This document shows, piece after piece, positions 7,756 through 15,255 of a DNA stretch of 64,000 nt (position 1 is the stretch's first letter; each line of letters starts with the position of its first letter). Location: NCBI RefSeq assembly GCF_040616545.1, contig NZ_CP156688.1, positions 2,666,001 through 2,730,000 of the forward strand. Direction: 5' to 3'. The notes under the pieces were generated by a model. The model made no database searches and had not been told where the DNA came from. It saw only the letters and a program-made list of their open reading frames with translations. A program made the translations under genes and the position numbers. The DNA comes from Akkermansia muciniphila. Its GTDB lineage: Bacteria > Verrucomicrobiota > Verrucomicrobiia > Verrucomicrobiales > Akkermansiaceae.

Positions 7756-10092
7756 TCAGTTCATAGGGTTCCGGCGGATGGCGTCTATCTGTTCCGGCGT
7801 ATAAGCCGCCTTTTCCAGGCCGCCGAACTGGCGGCGCAGGAACGTGAGCAGGTTCGCCAGGTCACGGGAGTCAGTAACGCCGGGCGGCAGCATGGTGGAA
7901 TCCCATTCCTTTCCGTTCACCGTGATCGGTCCGGTAAGCCCCTGGAGGACGATCTTCACGATTTCCGCGTCAGGTTTTTCCTTCAGCCATTCGGACCCGG
8001 CCAGGGGCGGATAGGTCACCTTGTCCCCCATGCCGTCGTTGCCGTGGCAGATGGCGCATTTGGAAAGGTACACGCCCCTGCCCTTTTCCATGACAGCGGC
8101 GGCACGGGCCTTTTTCAGGCGTTCCATGTCCACGGCGGGAGGATGGGCGGCATAATCCGGATGAATGTGTGACAAGGCCGGGAAGGAATGGATCCGGTCG
8201 CGCTTCACGGAGGGCTCCACCCTCCGGAGGGAAGCCAGGTAGTTCAGCAGCCGCTCTCCCCGCGGGGACGGAACCAGCTCCCGGCCCTTCTCCATCCGGA
8301 CAGGCAGGGCAGCCGTGGAAGGGGCATTCCCCTCCACCGGGCGTTCCTCAAACAGGCCGGGCATGGCGGGGCACACGGTCCAGGGCTTTTTGAACTGCGC
8401 TTCCCGCGGGTTGTATAGATGCAGGGCCAGCCATTCCCGCACCTGCGCGGCACGGAGCGTGCCGCCGGATACGGCGTCTTCATATTCCAGCCTTCCGGCG
8501 GCGTATTCCGCCGCATTGCTCAGGTCTGGGCCTATGGCCGCCACGCCGGCCTGCGGGGCCCCCTCCCTGTTGAATTCGGCATCCATGTCTTCAGGTTCAC
8601 TGACGCGGTAGGGAAAATCCGGGTCCGTCCCGCGGTCGATCGCCGTCTGCCAGTCCCTGCCGGACATGGAACGCCGGATCATCTGCGTATGGCACAGGGC
8701 GCACCCCTCCGCGGCATAAATCCGGGCTCCTTCCGCGTCCTGGACGGGGCGCCTCACCTCCAGGGAATCCGGAGCCGGGGCATGCAGCAGCACGGCGGCG
8801 GCCGTCACCAGCGCAAGCGCCGCAAAAACGGTAAAGACGGAAAAAAGGCGCCCGGTCACCGGAGTTCCCGTTTCCGGCGCTCCGGCCTCCGTACGCGCCG
8901 GACGCCACAGGCAAAGACTCCCCGCCAGGCACAGCGCCATGGCGGCGGCATGGACGCAGGCCGCCATGCCCACCCAGCCGCTCATCAATTCCGCTCTCCG
9001 GGCCACGGGAAAGGCCTGCACATCCACCGCGGCGACCACGCCCACGGCATAAGCCAGCAGCACGCCGCAAACGCCCGCAGAAAACAGCCACCATGCCACG
9101 GGAAACCGTGCGGGGCCTTTCCTCCCGGCCATCATCAGCACGCCCGCGCCCAGCAGCACCCACAATTCCGCCTCATGCCACGCGGACAGGGAGAATTGCA
9201 TCAGTTCCGGCCAGGAGCCGGAGAGAACATTCCACGCCGCCAGCAAGGCGAGCACGGAGCAGCCGGCTTTCAGCCACGTTCCCATTCCCGGTTCCGGACA
9301 GGGTTTCATCCAAAGCCTTGCAGCCATCAGCACGGCGGGAAGAGCGGCGCACCAGGCCCAGACCGCTCCCGCCTCCACCAGCGCCCACGGCACCGGAAAA
9401 CCGCGGAGCCCCGCCAGGCCGCCAATCACCGGAGCCGCCAGCAACACCACGGCCATCCAGACAGACAAAATGCCGAACATCCGGCCCTGCGCCATGTTCA
9501 TGCGGAGGGCCGCCGCACCCAGCGCGGCAAACATCAGCCCGCAGGACAGGGAGCCGCCCAGGGAGGAGGCGTCCAGCAAGCCGTTCATGGACAGGGCCTG
9601 CGTATCCCCCAGCATCAGGAGAGCCGCCGCCACGCAACCCGCGGAAGAACTGAACAGCAGGCGCACGGGCCATGGAAAGGGCTTGAACCACGCGGCGCAC
9701 GCCATCCCGGCGGAAAGGAGGGCAAAAACCGGGCAAACCCACCAGTCAAAAGGCATCAGGAGGAGGCCGCTCCCGTCTCCCGCGGCTATCGTCCCCAGCC
9801 CCAGCAGGACACAGGCATGCCAGAGCCATTCCGCGGGTTTCAGCCATCGCCCCCCAGGTTCCGCCATGAAAGAGAACAGGACGGGGAGAGCCCAGCCGTA
9901 CACCAGGGCGCCGTAAAAGGAAAACATGAGCCGCCCCGCCGGCCAGGGGAGCGGTTCCCCAGCCACCAGTCCGGAGGCATGGACCAGGGACCACGCCAGC
10001 CCCAGCACGCAGGCCGCCGCCAGCCAGAACAGGGGCAGCCACTCGCCCGGACGGCGGCGGAACAGGGAGGAAACGGAGGCGGAAAGGTTCAT
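7756..10092 (-). CDS. Degenerate CcoN/CcoO/cytochrome c fusion protein
   Basis: A 778-residue membrane protein, the last gene of the act cluster; its ATG overlaps the actF stop by 4 bp. Residues 1-435 are 11-13 membrane helices resembling cbb3 oxidase subunit I. GRLMFSFYGALVYGW (53-67) matches the CcoN segment GRLRPLHTNAVIFAW, but the low-spin haem His is Phe. By eye the CuB histidines correspond to Gly180 and to Val222/Ile223; of the helix-10 G-H-V-H pair only His306 remains. Residues 455-590 resemble CcoO, with haem site CALCH at 464-468 and HLYNPR at 558-563. Residues 670-760 form a second cytochrome c with CAICH at 679-683. Known CcoN proteins reduce O2; this one probably cannot, and may instead anchor two c haems that accept electrons from the Act proteins. 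Confidence 0.75.
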   Translation of the reverse strand: MNLSASVSSLFRRRPGEWLPLFWLAAACVLGLAWSLVHASGLVAGEPLPWPAGRLMFSFYGALVYGWALPVLFSFMAEPGGRWLKPAEWLWHACVLLGLGTIAAGDGSGLLLMPFDWWVCPVFALLSAGMACAAWFKPFPWPVRLLFSSSAGCVAAALLMLGDTQALSMNGLLDASSLGGSLSCGLMFAALGAAALRMNMAQGRMFGILSVWMAVVLLAAPVIGGLAGLRGFPVPWALVEAGAVWAWCAALPAVLMAARLWMKPCPEPGMGTWLKAGCSVLALLAAWNVLSGSWPELMQFSLSAWHEAELWVLLGAGVLMMAGRKGPARFPVAWWLFSAGVCGVLLAYAVGVVAAVDVQAFPVARRAELMSGWVGMAACVHAAAMALCLAGSLCLWRPARTEAGAPETGTPVTGRLFSVFTVFAALALVTAAAVLLHAPAPDSLEVRRPVQDAEGARIYAAEGCALCHTQMIRRSMSGRDWQTAIDRGTDPDFPYRVSEPEDMDAEFNREGAPQAGVAAIGPDLSNAAEYAAGRLEYEDAVSGGTLRAAQVREWLALHLYNPREAQFKKPWTVCPAMPGLFEERPVEGNAPSTAALPVRMEKGRELVPSPRGERLLNYLASLRRVEPSVKRDRIHSFPALSHIHPDYAAHPPAVDMERLKKARAAAVMEKGRGVYLSKCAICHGNDGMGDKVTYPPLAGSEWLKEKPDAEIVKIVLQGLTGPITVNGKEWDSTMLPPGVTDSRDLANLLTFLRRQFGGLEKAAYTPEQIDAIRRNPMN

Positions 10093-11321
10093 CGTGATTC
10101 GGGAAATACCCTGCGGACGCTCAAGGCCCCCAGGAAGGAAAAACAGCAGATGGAGCCCATTACCCCCAGGAGCAGGACCAGGGGGACCCACGTTCCCCAC
10201 GCATCCGGGGCCAGCCCCAGTCCGGGGCCGAACATCCAGCACGCTTCCAGCAGGAAGCCAAGCAGAATACAGGCGCAGACGGCGGCCAGCGCAGACGGGC
10301 GGCGCCTCAACGCGGGAAAGAGCAGGACCAGGAAGGGCAGCAGCAGTTCCAGCCCCAGCGCCACGGACAGAAGCCCGGACCAGCCGGAGGATGCGGCGTC
10401 ATAAAAGGCCATTTCATCAGGAATGGAGGCGTACCAGGTAATCATGTACTGGGAGTACGTGATGTACGCCTTTACCAGCACCATGGCCATCAGCATGCCG
10501 CCCAGGCGGGGCCACGGCAGGCCTTTCCCCCCGTCCAGTTTCCTCAATCCCGCGGCGGCCAGCACGGAGAAGGCCAGGGAAACCAGCAGGACGCAGGCAA
10601 TCATGTACACGGGAAACATGGAAAGAACGGGGTTCCCCACGCCTCCCAGCAGGTCAAAGCCCAGCACGCCCAGCACCATGACGGCGGCAATCATGCAGAA
10701 GGCCGCCGCTCCCCTGTGGAAGGAGGGCTGCCATACCTCCTTTTCCGCGGCCAGCACGGCCCACACCTGGGCCATGCTCCAGGCCAGCACCACCATGACG
10801 CCCATGCGCACATACAGCCAAGCCGGATTCCACCATGAGGCATCCGTCAAATCCAGCACGCCGAAGGCTTGGACGCCGGGCAGGGAAACATCCGCCACGC
10901 CCCAGTACCGCGCCGCTTCCGGAAAAATCACGGTGGTCAGGCAGCCGGCCGTACCCGCCAGCACCAGAACGCCGGGCAGGAAGCCCCAGCATCCCGCCGC
11001 CAGCACGCGCCTCAGTTCAATGCCCCAGCGGGCGCCCGTCACGGAAGACAGGCAGAGCCAGAACAGCGTGCCCAGGCACACTCCGGTTCCCAGGACGCCC
11101 ACGGCCATTCCGGCAATGGCAAACGGCTTTCTCAATTCCTGAAGCCGCTCCCCGGCCACCGTCATGTCATCCCACGGCATGGCCGTGAAGGACTGGCGCA
11201 TCAGCACGCACCAGAGCAGGACGGAGATGATCCACAGGGCGAGGGCGGCGGAACGCCCGGCCCAGCCGAATCCCGGCCTGTCCCGGCGTTCCGTTCCGGT
11301 TGACGATGTATTTCTGTTCAT
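10089..11321 (-). CDS. actF: ActF-like subunit of alternative complex III
   Basis: A 410-residue polytopic inner-membrane protein with about ten hydrophobic helices. Its position, length and the feature WWNPAWLYVRMGVMVVLAW (cf. the W-x-x-P-x-x-x-x-R segment of NrfD-like ActF) identify it as ActF of the quinol:cytochrome c/acceptor oxidoreductase ACIII. In ACIII, ActC and ActF form the membrane core and are proposed to couple quinol oxidation to charge movement. The start overlaps the actE stop by 4 bp and the end overlaps the next gene by 4 bp. The call leans partly on gene order, because ActF diverges quickly. Confidence 0.8.
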   Translation of the reverse strand: MNRNTSSTGTERRDRPGFGWAGRSAALALWIISVLLWCVLMRQSFTAMPWDDMTVAGERLQELRKPFAIAGMAVGVLGTGVCLGTLFWLCLSSVTGARWGIELRRVLAAGCWGFLPGVLVLAGTAGCLTTVIFPEAARYWGVADVSLPGVQAFGVLDLTDASWWNPAWLYVRMGVMVVLAWSMAQVWAVLAAEKEVWQPSFHRGAAAFCMIAAVMVLGVLGFDLLGGVGNPVLSMFPVYMIACVLLVSLAFSVLAAAGLRKLDGGKGLPWPRLGGMLMAMVLVKAYITYSQYMITWYASIPDEMAFYDAASSGWSGLLSVALGLELLLPFLVLLFPALRRRPSALAAVCACILLGFLLEACWMFGPGLGLAPDAWGTWVPLVLLLGVMGSICCFSFLGALSVRRVFPESR

Positions 11322-11989
11322 GGACGGTGTTCCTCCTGTTTAACCAAGTTTTGCTCCTCCGGGGGCCCCGGCAGCGCCTGAAGCTGGCGGATGAACGCCA
11401 CCAGGCACCAGATTTCCCGCGCCGTGAGAATGTTCCCGAACGCGGGCATGTTCCCCTGTCCCAGCCGGATGCTCCGGAACATCTTTCCGGGAGAATAGGC
11501 GGCATACTTTTCATCCCGGAAGGAGCCTATCTGCGGGTAGGTTTCATAGGCGGCCATGCTGCCGCGCCCGCTGCCGTCCGCTCCGTGGCAGACGGCGCAG
11601 TGGACCAGATACAGCGCGCGGCCTTCCGCCAGCACGTCACGGCTGCGGGAAACGCCGCCCAGTTCCAGAGGCATGGAATCCTCCTCCCCGCCCTGCATGC
11701 GGCCTGAAGAAAAATAGGAGCCGTCCGCGGCAAAGGAATCCCGGCCGCCCCCGCGCTCCATGGGCACCCCGCCCAGGGAGCGGGCCACGGCGCGGGGCGG
11801 CGTCAGGCGCACATTGCGGCCTGCGGGGGTGAAGACGGGCTCCTGCACCTGCTGGGCGTCCGCCAGCGGACGCTCGTTCATATTGTCAAACAAATGGGGA
11901 ACGGGATTCCTGCCGCCGCCGTCGCGCACCAGAAACCAGGCCGCCCCCAGCACCGCCAGGGCGGCGACCGCCACCACGCCGCCTCTCAT
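11318..11989 (-). CDS. actE: ActE-like monohaem cytochrome c
   Basis: A 223-residue protein with an N-terminal membrane or signal segment (VVAVAALAVLGAAWFLV) and one haem site, CAVCHG, at about residues 131-136. The axial Met is probably in GQGNMPAFG. The long linker before the haem domain contains the NMNERPLADAQQVQ type segment seen in ACIII ActE. It would pass electrons in the periplasm from the complex to an acceptor. It overlaps actD upstream and actF downstream by 4 bp each. Confidence 0.85.
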   Translation of the reverse strand: MRGGVVAVAALAVLGAAWFLVRDGGGRNPVPHLFDNMNERPLADAQQVQEPVFTPAGRNVRLTPPRAVARSLGGVPMERGGGRDSFAADGSYFSSGRMQGGEEDSMPLELGGVSRSRDVLAEGRALYLVHCAVCHGADGSGRGSMAAYETYPQIGSFRDEKYAAYSPGKMFRSIRLGQGNMPAFGNILTAREIWCLVAFIRQLQALPGPPEEQNLVKQEEHRP

Positions 11990-12549
11990 GACGGCCCCCC
12001 TTCCGCATGGACATGTTCGCTCGCCTCCGGCAACAGGGACGCGGCCAGGGCGGCGGAAGCCTCTTCCCTGCCGCCTTCCAGCAGAATGAAGTAACCGTCC
12101 CCGTGCTCGTCTGTTCTGAAAAAATCACATTCAAACGCCCAGTCGTTCCACCTGGGGAGAACGGCCCCTTTCAGGAATCCGGCGGCGGTCAGGAGGCCTG
12201 CCCCCAGCAGCGTCCCTTCAAACAGGGGCGGAACGTACGCGGGCCAGTTATCCCAGCCCTGCACCCTGCCCTGGGTCACCAGGGGGTCCGCACGGAACTG
12301 CGTCCAGTAAAGCCACAGCGCCACGGCCAGGAACCCGCACAGGGCGCCCGCCACGGCCCACAGGCGCACGCCTGCGCCCACGGCCCTTCCGGCATGGCGG
12401 TTGGCAAGCCGCACGGCGGCGCAGGGATAGGGCGCGCAAACCTCCCAGTGAACGCCTTCCTCCTTCACCAGCTTCCTGACGGCCTGGTAAAGGTCTTCTT
12501 CCGACCGGAAAGAAAGCACCCAGCCGGAGGTGATGCGCTCCTTCTTCAT
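11986..12549 (-). CDS. actD: ActD-like DUF3341 protein
   Basis: A 187-residue protein of the DUF3341/ActD family: an N-terminal soluble part (SGWVLSFRSEEDLYQAVRKL, then CAPYPCAAV, the conserved P-x-P element), two membrane helices (about residues 58-80 and 110-130) and a C-terminal domain with NDWAFECDFFRTDEHGDGYF. ActD is a non-redox structural subunit of ACIII. The frame stays open upstream, but the ATG at 12549 overlaps the actC stop in the ATGA arrangement found at every junction of this cluster. The C-terminus ends in an acidic/His tail. Confidence 0.85.
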   Translation of the reverse strand: MKKERITSGWVLSFRSEEDLYQAVRKLVKEEGVHWEVCAPYPCAAVRLANRHAGRAVGAGVRLWAVAGALCGFLAVALWLYWTQFRADPLVTQGRVQGWDNWPAYVPPLFEGTLLGAGLLTAAGFLKGAVLPRWNDWAFECDFFRTDEHGDGYFILLEGGREEASAALAASLLPEASEHVHAEGGPS

Positions 12550-13892
12550 GCGCCGCCCTCCTTGTTCAGGGACTGCTGTTCCCGCACGTCGCACAGGGAG
12601 AAGAACGGCGTCACGCGCACCAGCACCATGTACAGGGCCGTGAACAGCCCCGCGCTCCCGGCCATCATCGCCAGATCCGTCAGGCTGGGGGAATAATCGC
12701 CTATGTTGGCGGCCAGCAGGGACGCCTTCAGGGAATTCACGACAATCCAGAAACGTTCCATCCACATGCCCGCCAGCACGCCCAGGGCCACGGCGGCAAT
12801 CACCCAGCGGCTGGTGCGCAGGGAGCGGAACCAGAACAGCTGGGGCAGCAGCACGTTCCCGGCGATCATGGCGGCCATGAATACGGCATTGACAGGATTC
12901 CTGCCCGGGAACAGCTCCGGACCGCCTCCGTTCAGCAGAACGGCCATGTGCTCCCACAGATACATGGCCCCCATCACCAGGCTCAGGGCCAGGACAAACC
13001 GGGAGCTCAAATCCAGAATGGCGGGGGTGATGGCCTGCCGGACGCCGCTGCCGGACATCAGGCGGCGCACCCCCAGCAAAATCAGCTGGACCATGGCCAT
13101 GCCGCTTAAAATGGCCCCGCCTACGAAATAAGGGGGAAAAATGCTCTGGTGCCAGCCCGGCACCTGCGTCACGGAAAAGTCAAAGCTCACCACGGAATGG
13201 ACGGATACCACCAGGGGAGTCAGGACAGCCGCAAAAAGCAGGCTGGCCTTTTCATAGGCGCGCCACTGGCGGCCCGTTCCCTGCCAGCCCAGCGCCAGCC
13301 GGCCGTACCGCCGCCGCAGGCGCCCCGTGCAGCAATCCCGCAGCAGGGCGAAATCCGGCACCAGGCCGATGTACCAGTACAAAACGGAGAGCAGAAAATA
13401 GGTGCTGACGGCCATCACATCCCACATCAGGGGGGAGGCCATGTCCGGCCAGACGCCGCTCACCTCCGGCAGCGGGGAGGCCATCCACGCCATCCAGACG
13501 CGCCCCACGTGCACCACGGGAAAGACGGCGGCGCAGATGACCGCGCACAGGGTCATCTGTTCCGCTCCGCGGGCGATCGGGCTTCTCCAGGACTGGCGGG
13601 TCAGCAGCAGGACGGCGGAAATCAGGGTGCCCGCGTGGCCGAGGCCTATCCAGAAGACAAAATGAACGATGTCCAGCCCCCACACCACGTTATTGTTCAA
13701 CCCCAGCACCCCCACGCCCTCCGCGGCAATGCGCCAGGAACTCCACCCCACGCCCCACGCCGCCAGCAAGGCGCTGGCGAGGAACACGCACCACCACACA
13801 GGCCCCAGCGGCTTGCGAACCTCCGCCAGCATGGTCTTCACCGGAACGGCGGCGGAAGAAGCGGCTGGTGCTGGTCTGGTCATCATCTGCAT
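12546..13892 (-). CDS. actC: ActC, NrfD-like quinol-binding subunit of ACIII
   Basis: A 448-residue protein with about ten membrane helices and strong ActC features: GVGVLGLNNNVVWGLDIVHF, FWIGLGHAGTLISA, CAAVFPVVHVGRVWMAW, SPLMWDVMAVSTYF and SVHSVVSFDF followed by PGWHQSIFPPYFVGGAI. ActC oxidises menaquinol at the periplasmic side and in known complexes hands electrons to the Fe-S clusters of ActB. It is first in the cluster here, with no actA or actB before it. Several Met codons lie near the start (13892, 13886, 13883). The frame opens at 14030, but the upstream part is not family-like. Confidence 0.92.
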   Translation of the reverse strand: MQMMTRPAPAASSAAVPVKTMLAEVRKPLGPVWWCVFLASALLAAWGVGWSSWRIAAEGVGVLGLNNNVVWGLDIVHFVFWIGLGHAGTLISAVLLLTRQSWRSPIARGAEQMTLCAVICAAVFPVVHVGRVWMAWMASPLPEVSGVWPDMASPLMWDVMAVSTYFLLSVLYWYIGLVPDFALLRDCCTGRLRRRYGRLALGWQGTGRQWRAYEKASLLFAAVLTPLVVSVHSVVSFDFSVTQVPGWHQSIFPPYFVGGAILSGMAMVQLILLGVRRLMSGSGVRQAITPAILDLSSRFVLALSLVMGAMYLWEHMAVLLNGGGPELFPGRNPVNAVFMAAMIAGNVLLPQLFWFRSLRTSRWVIAAVALGVLAGMWMERFWIVVNSLKASLLAANIGDYSPSLTDLAMMAGSAGLFTALYMVLVRVTPFFSLCDVREQQSLNKEGGA

Positions 13893-14210
13893 GGGCGGAA
13901 GCTCGTTAGAGCTTACTTGAGTGCGTTTTTCCGTCAATTCAAAAGGGGAAGGCACGTGACATGACGCGCGGTTCCCGTCAATGGCGGCGTTACGGAATAT
14001 CATGCGGAGTGAAAGCCCGGATTCTTTCAAAAAATCTGTTACTCGTCATGCCTCCGCTGCGCTGCGGTAACAATTCAGGCACGAAGGCCCGGAAACCGCC
14101 TTTGCAGTTGGACGGAAAGAAAATCTTGAAGTTCCAATCCTCCCTTCCCGCCCTCACAAACATTCAAATGGCTGGAATTCCCCCAGACGGCATTTTAAGA
14201 TGGGCCGCGC
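13893..14210. promoter_or_regulatory. Divergent promoter region, actC / isochorismate synthase
   Basis: This 318-bp region separates actC (minus) from the isochorismate synthase gene (plus). The promoters of both the act cluster and a menaquinone-synthesis gene should be here, which may link their expression. I found no actA/actB remnant on either strand: the frames are interrupted and contain no CxxCH or CxxCxxC motifs. I cannot name a specific promoter or operator. Confidence 0.45.
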
Positions 14211-15224
14211 ATGGACATAAGCACGCTGAATTCCGGAGCCCTGATCAGACACCCTGCTCGCGGACTGCTCCTCGGGACCGGGCCGTTCCGGGAATCAGCC
14301 GCGCCCCCGGAAGACGGTACCGCCTTTTACGTCAACACGTTCCGGCTGGACGACCCGCGGCCCTGGAAGATACCCTCCGCCCTGCATTCCATTCCTGAAC
14401 CGGAGGGCGCCCTGCCCCCCGCTCCGGAAATCCGGTGGACGGAGCCGTCACCGGACGCGTACGCCCAGGTTTTTGCGGAAATCATTGAACAGATCGCTTC
14501 CGGGCATCTGGTGAAAAGCGTTCCCGCCACGCCCCAGTTCGGAGAAATGGAGGCACCCCATGTTCCCCGTGAGCTCATCCTGCGGGCCATCAACGGCTCC
14601 ACGGTGCACTACCCCTATGCCTGGTGGACGGAGCGGGAAGGCTTCTGCGGGGCCACTCCGGAAACCCTGTTCCACCAGCAGGACCGCCGCCTGACGACCA
14701 TGGCCCTGGCAGGAACGGCGCGCCCGGAGGACGAGTGGGTGTTCATCAATGACGACAAGGAAATCCGCGAACATGAAATCGTGGCCGGGAGCATCCTTTC
14801 CCGCCTGTCCCCGTACGGAAGCGTCACCAGAACGCCCCGCGGCGTGCTGAACCTGGATACCCTGATCCACTTCGTCACGTACCTCACCCTGGAGGCGGAC
14901 GCCCCCATGCCCCCGGACCACTGGATACGGCTGCTGCACCCCACCCCGGCCCTGGGGTCCCAGCCCCGCACGGAGAAGACGCTGGCCCAGCTGGACGACT
15001 GGCGTTCACGCCTCCGCTGCCCGGCCCATTTCGGCGCCCCGTTCGGATTCCTGGAGGACGGGGACTTCTTCTGCCTGGTGGGCATCCGGTCCCTGTACTG
15101 GCAGGGGCAGCGGCTGGCGCTCTGCACCGGGGGCGGCGTAGTGGCCTCCTCCACGCTGACGCATGAATGGCGTGAGCTGAAATTAAAGAGGGACACCGTC
15201 AGGCACAGTTTCCAGCTTCCGTGA
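14211..15224 (+). CDS. menF: Isochorismate synthase (chorismate-binding enzyme)
   Basis: A 337-residue enzyme of the chorismate-utilising family. It has GATPETLF, LAGTARP, KEIREHEIV, LHPTPALG, GAPFGF and, at the end, CTGGGVVASSTLTHEWRELKLK. The LHPTPALG and KEIREHE motifs are typical of isochorismate synthases rather than anthranilate synthase, so the likely product is isochorismate for menaquinone. It is shorter than E. coli MenF (431 residues), with a reduced N-terminal half. It is divergent from the quinol-oxidising act cluster and followed by a convergent GH31 gene. A siderophore role (EntC type) cannot be excluded, but no siderophore genes are visible. Confidence 0.85.
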   Translation: MDISTLNSGALIRHPARGLLLGTGPFRESAAPPEDGTAFYVNTFRLDDPRPWKIPSALHSIPEPEGALPPAPEIRWTEPSPDAYAQVFAEIIEQIASGHLVKSVPATPQFGEMEAPHVPRELILRAINGSTVHYPYAWWTEREGFCGATPETLFHQQDRRLTTMALAGTARPEDEWVFINDDKEIREHEIVAGSILSRLSPYGSVTRTPRGVLNLDTLIHFVTYLTLEADAPMPPDHWIRLLHPTPALGSQPRTEKTLAQLDDWRSRLRCPAHFGAPFGFLEDGDFFCLVGIRSLYWQGQRLALCTGGGVVASSTLTHEWRELKLKRDTVRHSFQLP

Positions 15225-15255
15225 GCTTTCCGTCCGCCCTTCCTGCGGAAAGGGC

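Noticed and set aside
8419-10404. A 661-codon plus-strand open frame across the act cluster
   Set aside because: It is antisense to the cytochrome fusion gene, rich in Arg, Gly, Pro and His, and typical of shadow frames in GC-rich DNA.
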